7,451 nt of DNA, from the NCBI GenBank assembly GCA_009780545.1, contig WQZW01000064.1:1-7451 (forward strand). Direction: 5' to 3'. Positions 4,505 through 7,451 of this stretch are shown piece by piece. Source of the stretch: Treponema sp. (GTDB taxonomy: Bacteria > Spirochaetota > Spirochaetia > Treponematales > Breznakiellaceae). The notes below the pieces were generated by a model. That model was not told the DNA's origin. It worked only from the letters and a program-made list of their open reading frames with translations, and did not search any database. Every line of letters begins with the position of its first letter. Position 1 is the stretch's first letter. A program made the position numbers and the translations under genes.

Positions 4505-6714
4505 TGAAACCGCTTCGCAACGACAAGAAGATCGACGTACGGGAAATCCTCAAGGACCTGGAAAGCTACCGGCCCAAACGGAAGGGCTGGACTTGGCGGG
4601 AGCCGGTTCCCGGGATCGAACTCGGGGGCTTTACCTACAAGGACGCTTCCAAACCGCTACAGCGGGGCATCGGGCTGATGGCCGCCCACAACTTCGACAA
4701 CATCGATCCCCAGCCCTTGCAGGTGATCACCACGGAGATCGCCTCCGGCCGCTTCGAGGACGACATCAGGCGGATGAGGATGGCCGCCTGGCATGGGGCC
4801 GACCACATCATGGTGATCCGCACCGCAGGCCAGAGCCACTTCGACGGCCTTATCGAGGGAACGCCCCAGGGCATCGGCGGCGTGCCGGTAACCCGCAAGC
4901 AGGTTCGGGCCCAGCGCAAGGCCCTGGACCTGATCGAGGAGGAAGTCGGCCGGCCGATCAACTACCATTCCTACGTCAGCGGGGTTGCCGGGCCGGAAGT
5001 CGCCGTGATGTTTGCCGAGGAAGGCGTGAACGGCGCGCATCAGGATCCGCAGTACAACGTCATCTATCGGAACATCAACATGGTACGTTCCTTTGTCGAT
5101 GCCTGCGAGTCCAAGAAAATCCTCGCCCACTTCCGGATCGCCCAGATCGACGGCGCGCACAATGCCAACGCCACCGCCCGCAATGCCTGGAAGGTCATGC
5201 CGGAACTGATGGTCCAGCATGCCATCAACGCCATTTTCTCCCACCGGGTCGGCCTGGCAAAGGACCTCATCTGCCTTTCCACCGTCCCGCCTTCCTCCGC
5301 CCCGGCTCCCTGCCTCACCTTCGACCTGCCCTACGCCGTGGCCCTGCGGGACTTTTTCGACGGTTACCGGATGCGGGCCCAGATGAACACCAAGTACATC
5401 GAGTCCTCGACCCGGGACGCCACGGTTACCCATGTGATGAACATGCTCATCTCCAAACTGACGAGTGCCGACATCCAGTCCACGATCACCCCGGACGAGG
5501 GCCGCAACGTTCCCTGGCACATCTACAACATCGAGGCCTGCGACACGGCAAAGCAGACGCTGATCGGCATGGACGGGCTGATGGACATGGTCCGGCTCAA
5601 GGATGAAGGCCCGTTGCGGGAGAAGGCACGGGAGATCAAGGAGCGGGCGGTCCTCTTTATGGAAGAGATGCTGGAACTCGGCGGCTATTTCACGGCGGTC
5701 GAGGAAGGCTTCTTTGTCGATTCCGGCGAATTCCCGGAACGCAACGGCGACGGCATCGTCCGCAAGATTGATACCGGAGTCGGGGCCAACACGGTGATCA
5801 AGCGGGAGGCCGACTACTTCGCCCCGGTAACCGCCCACTACGGCTACAACAACGTCGCCCAGTACGACAAGTCCGCCGAGGGGAATCCGGCCTCGCTCAT
5901 CGGTGGCTGCACGTTCGAGAATCCTGACAAGATCGTTTTCATCGACGAACTGGACGAGGTGGACAACGTGAACGTCCGCATGGCCGAAAACGAGGAATTC
6001 CGCTCCGGCACCCTGATGAAGCCGGAGATGGAATGGCTTGCCGACGGCATCGTCCATGTGACGATGTTCTTCCCCGCCGAACGGAAGATCGCCGAGGCCG
6101 CCGCGATACAGGCCGGCCAGATGATGAACCTCCAGGACGTGGAAGTGATCAGCCGGGAAGTGCTGCAGGAAGCCGAGGGCACAAGGGTGGAGATCAAGGG
6201 AAAGGTACCCTTCTCCATTGACGTAAACGGCCTTGAGATTCCGGCCGAACCGGACATTCTCGGCGACGATGAGATCCGAGGCGCCGTCGAGAAAAAGCCG
6301 ATGAGCGTGGTCTGCGGGACCATCGGCGAGGACGAGCATTCGGTGGGCCTGCGCGAGGTGATCGACATCAAGCACGGCGGCATCGAGAAGTATGGCATCA
6401 AGGTACATTACCTGGGAACCTCGGTTCCGGTGGAGAAGCTCATCGACGCGGCCATCGAGCTGAATGCCGACGCGATCCTCGCCTCGGTGATCATCAGCCA
6501 CGACGACATCCACTACCGCAACATCGGCAACATCGACCGCATCGCCCGAGAGAAAGGCGTACGGAACAAGCTGATCTTCGTTGCCGGCGGAACGCAGATC
6601 ACCCCGGAACTCGCCGTCCAGGCAGGCGCCGACGCCGGCTTCGGCCGCGGCACCAAGGGCGCGCACGTGGCGTCGTTCCTGGTGAAAAGGCGTGGTACAT
6701 CATCCAAGGGATGA
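4501..6714 (+). CDS. oraE: D-ornithine 4,5-aminomutase, E subunit OraE (B12 and PLP binding)
   Basis: This is the catalytic subunit, which uses adenosylcobalamin to start a radical 1,2-amino shift on PLP-bound D-ornithine. The product is 737 residues, the normal full length. The N-terminal two thirds is the TIM-barrel and PLP region, with ITTEIASGRFEDDIRRMRMA, AAWHGADHIMVIRTAGQSH, LIEGTPQGIGGVPVTRKQ and NYHSYVSGVAGPEVAVMF. The C-terminal Rossmann domain (about 600-730) carries the base-off B12 motif D611-E-H613-S-V-G616; H613 is the lower cobalt ligand. K624, 11 residues on (DIKHGG), matches the PLP Schiff-base lysine known as K629 in C. sticklandii OraE, which also lies 11 residues after its H618. 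GG of VAGGTQ completes the B12 fold. AAGGAGG (4490-4496) lies 4 nt before ATG 4501 and 7 nt before ATG 4504, so 4504 may be the true start. The last six codons and the stop lie in a perfect hairpin. Confidence 0.98.
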   Translation: MMKPLRNDKKIDVREILKDLESYRPKRKGWTWREPVPGIELGGFTYKDASKPLQRGIGLMAAHNFDNIDPQPLQVITTEIASGRFEDDIRRMRMAAWHGADHIMVIRTAGQSHFDGLIEGTPQGIGGVPVTRKQVRAQRKALDLIEEEVGRPINYHSYVSGVAGPEVAVMFAEEGVNGAHQDPQYNVIYRNINMVRSFVDACESKKILAHFRIAQIDGAHNANATARNAWKVMPELMVQHAINAIFSHRVGLAKDLICLSTVPPSSAPAPCLTFDLPYAVALRDFFDGYRMRAQMNTKYIESSTRDATVTHVMNMLISKLTSADIQSTITPDEGRNVPWHIYNIEACDTAKQTLIGMDGLMDMVRLKDEGPLREKAREIKERAVLFMEEMLELGGYFTAVEEGFFVDSGEFPERNGDGIVRKIDTGVGANTVIKREADYFAPVTAHYGYNNVAQYDKSAEGNPASLIGGCTFENPDKIVFIDELDEVDNVNVRMAENEEFRSGTLMKPEMEWLADGIVHVTMFFPAERKIAEAAAIQAGQMMNLQDVEVISREVLQEAEGTRVEIKGKVPFSIDVNGLEIPAEPDILGDDEIRGAVEKKPMSVVCGTIGEDEHSVGLREVIDIKHGGIEKYGIKVHYLGTSVPVEKLIDAAIELNADAILASVIISHDDIHYRNIGNIDRIAREKGVRNKLIFVAGGTQITPELAVQAGADAGFGRGTKGAHVASFLVKRRGTSSKG

Positions 6715-6720
6715 TGTACC
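6694..6720 (+). repeat. Perfect hairpin spanning the oraE stop codon
   Basis: GGTACATCATCC (6694-6705) pairs perfectly with GGATGATGTACC (6709-6720), 12 bp with loop AAG. The left arm begins exactly at oraE codon 732. The element therefore encodes the last six residues (GTSSKG) and the TGA at 6712-6714. The family-conserved text ends at FLVKRR just before it, which suggests the palindrome replaced or extended the original C-terminus. Confidence 0.8.
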
Positions 6721-6722
6721 CG

Positions 6723-6761
6723 GGAGCAGTGGCATCCTCCTGCGGAGGATGCCACTGCTCC
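6723..6761 (+). repeat. 18-bp perfect hairpin after oraE
   Basis: GGAGCAGTGGCATCCTCC (6723-6740) pairs without mismatch with 6744-6761, around a 3-nt loop TGC. It starts 2 bp after the previous hairpin. No T-run follows; the next bases are ACGCTTTGG. It probably marks or protects the 3' end of the operon mRNA. Its tip (CATCCTC and GAGGATG flanking a short loop) matches the hairpin at 2166-2190, so the two may belong to one repeat family. Confidence 0.8.
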
Positions 6762-7087
6762 ACGCTTTGGTTGTCGGGAAGAAAGGGCGGGACAGGGGAA
6801 GCGGTTTTCGGGGATTTTTTTGGAAGAAGCGGCTTAACAAGAAACCTGGATTTTGCTAGAGTGAAAGTAGAAGTTGGGGGAATGTGGGGTTATGAGACTT
6901 TCGTACTTATGGAGTTATGTGCCAGTTGCAATTTATTGTAAATATAGCATAAAAAAATAGTTGCTGAAAAGGTACTTATATGTGCTGTTCAAGTATCTTT
7001 CGGCTACTGAATAAATAATATAGGGAATAGGGCAGGGAAAAATTGGTGGGATAGGGGTATCAATTTTTTATTATAGGGTAAAATAAC
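6762..7087. other. Gene-poor stretch, shift to AT-rich DNA
   Basis: No convincing gene lies here. Base composition changes near 6830 from GC-rich to clearly AT-rich and stays so to the window end. A possible promoter is TTAACA (6834-6839), 17 bp, TAGAGT (6857-6862). A 22-codon frame starts at ATG 6892 and ends at 6960, with only a G-rich stretch upstream; it is too short to support. AAAGGTACTT (6968-6977) pairs with 6991-7000 (10 bp with one G-T, 13-nt loop). The 76-residue frame from 6711 begins inside the oraE hairpin and looks accidental. I see no terminal repeats or transposase remnants. Confidence 0.4.
7038..7070 (+). terminator. Possible weak terminator upstream of the antitoxin
   Basis: AAAAATTG (7038-7045) pairs with CAATTTTT (7061-7068) around a 15-nt loop, and the right arm continues into a T. 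The stem is nearly all A-T, so it would be unstable, but it could end leftover transcription before the toxin-antitoxin promoter. Low confidence. Confidence 0.2.
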
Positions 7088-7116
7088 TAGACATTTCCAT
7101 ACAAAGATTGTATATT
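7088..7116 (+). promoter_or_regulatory. Promoter of the toxin-antitoxin pair
   Basis: TAGACA (7088-7093), one base from the -35 consensus, is followed after exactly 17 bp by TATATT (7111-7116). Transcription would start near 7123, leaving a very short leader with AGGGGG (7125-7130) 5 nt before the antitoxin ATG. The palindromes at 7099-7113 and 7119-7139 overlap or abut it. Confidence 0.6.
7099..7113. promoter_or_regulatory. Palindromic operator candidate for antitoxin autoregulation
   Basis: ATACAA (7099-7104), AGA, TTGTAT (7108-7113) form a perfect inverted repeat between the -35 and -10 elements, touching the -10. Ribbon-helix-helix antitoxins typically bind such short palindromes in their own promoter and repress it. 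A second inverted repeat, CCATAT (7119-7124) and ATATGG (7134-7139), flanks the ribosome binding site and includes the start codon. It could be a second site or an RNA hairpin. Confidence 0.45.
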
Positions 7117-7135
7117 TACCATATAGGGGGATCAT

Positions 7136-7408
7136 ATGGCAGTTTCAACGGTAAACATCTCTTTTCAAGAAGACCTATTGAATCAAATCGACAGAATCGC
7201 TCAAGATGAGGCAAGAACGCGGTCTGAGCTGATAAGGGAATCGGTGAGAATATATATAGAAAGGAAAAAGAAATGGGAAAGTATTTTTGCTTATGGTGAA
7301 GCTATATCTTCAAAATACAAGTTTACTGAAGAAGATGTAAACCAAGAAATACAAAAATATAGGGAAGAAAAAGGTAAGAAAACCAATGAAAATAGTATTG
7401 GATGCTAA
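7136..7408 (+). CDS. Ribbon-helix-helix antitoxin
   Basis: The product is 90 residues. The N-terminus fits the RHH (CopG/Arc) DNA-binding fold: ribbon strand STVNISF at 4-10, helix 1 about 11-25 (QEDLLNQIDRIAQDE), turn at R27-T28, and helix 2 about 29-43 starting RSELIRES. Two such chains form the dimer that reads a palindrome in the major groove. The C-terminal half is charged and probably helical, as expected for the part that wraps a toxin. The start is ATG 7136 with AGGGGG 5 nt upstream. It overlaps the following PIN toxin start by 23 bp. Base and codon use is AT-rich (AAA, ATA, GAA), unlike the ornithine genes, which suggests separate acquisition. Assignment as antitoxin rests on the fold and the toxin neighbour. 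Confidence 0.85.
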   Translation: MAVSTVNISFQEDLLNQIDRIAQDEARTRSELIRESVRIYIERKKKWESIFAYGEAISSKYKFTEEDVNQEIQKYREEKGKKTNENSIGC

Positions 7409-7451
7409 TGTATTAATATCTGCATTTTTTTGGGGTGGTAATCCAAGGAAA
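7386..7451 (+). CDS. PIN-domain toxin, N-terminal fragment cut by window end
   Basis: Only 22 residues are visible, from ATG 7386 to the window edge, beginning MKIVLDANVLISAFFWGG. The hydrophobic strand followed by D6-x-N-V-L-I-S is the hallmark start of PIN ribonucleases; D6 would be the first metal-binding acidic residue. The FFWGGNPRK continuation is typical of the group annotated as putative toxin component, PIN family. It overlaps the antitoxin by 23 bp in another frame, so translation is probably coupled and antitoxin is made first. The catalytic remainder is outside the window, so activity cannot be judged. Confidence 0.8.
   Translation, partial: MKIVLDANVLISAFFWGGNPRK

Noticed and set aside
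4657..6666. 669-residue open frame antisense to oraE
   Set aside because: Composition is dominated by His, Asp, Gly, Leu and Val as a mirror of oraE codon positions. No family motif is visible, and the sense strand is an unmistakable OraE. The same holds for the 345-residue frame opposite ortB.
6751..6757. GCCACTG, resembling the B12-box of cobalamin riboswitches
   Set aside because: It is part of the right arm of a perfect 18-bp palindrome located after the operon. No other conserved cobalamin riboswitch elements are present, so the match is taken as chance despite OraE using B12.
6892..6960. 22-codon frame after oraE with a possible promoter 30 bp upstream
   Set aside because: Too short, only a G-rich stretch in place of a clear Shine-Dalgarno, and no recognisable leader-peptide or toxin pattern beyond some hydrophobic residues.

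Overview
The window holds most of an ornithine-fermentation operon on the + strand. In order the genes are ord (2,4-diaminopentanoate dehydrogenase), ortA and ortB (2-amino-4-oxopentanoate thiolase subunits), and oraS and oraE (subunits of the coenzyme B12- and PLP-dependent D-ornithine 4,5-aminomutase). Together they turn D-ornithine into 2,4-diaminopentanoate (OraSE), then 2-amino-4-oxopentanoate plus ammonia (Ord), then acetyl-CoA plus alanine by CoA-dependent cleavage (OrtAB). Ornithine racemase, the usual entry enzyme, is not in the window.

Layout: 1-86 is the 3' end of an unidentified + strand gene, followed by two stem-loops that look like its terminator. A - strand arfB (GGQ peptidyl-tRNA hydrolase, ribosome rescue) runs 719 to 306, converging on that gene and divergent from ord. 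A strong sigma70-type promoter (817-844) drives ord (891-1955). Between ord and ortA lies about 385 bp with no gene, filled with a dense series of perfect short-loop hairpins that ends in a fold able to hide the ortA ribosome binding site. ortA, ortB, oraS and oraE follow in tight order (11-bp overlap, 84-bp gap, 4-bp overlap). oraE runs into two more perfect hairpins, the first of which supplies its last six codons and its stop.

From about 6830 the DNA turns AT-rich. It ends in a toxin-antitoxin pair: a ribbon-helix-helix antitoxin (7136-7408) with its own promoter and a palindromic operator candidate, overlapping the start of a PIN-domain toxin cut by the window edge. This block looks separately acquired.

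Organism: an anaerobic amino-acid-fermenting bacterium with GC-rich genes and strong AGGAGG-type ribosome binding sites. ArfB is commoner in Gram-negative lineages than in classical clostridia, but the window does not fix the phylum.

The enzymes are known families. The less explained material is the hairpin arrays between ord and ortA and at the end of oraE, and the possible translational control of ortA.
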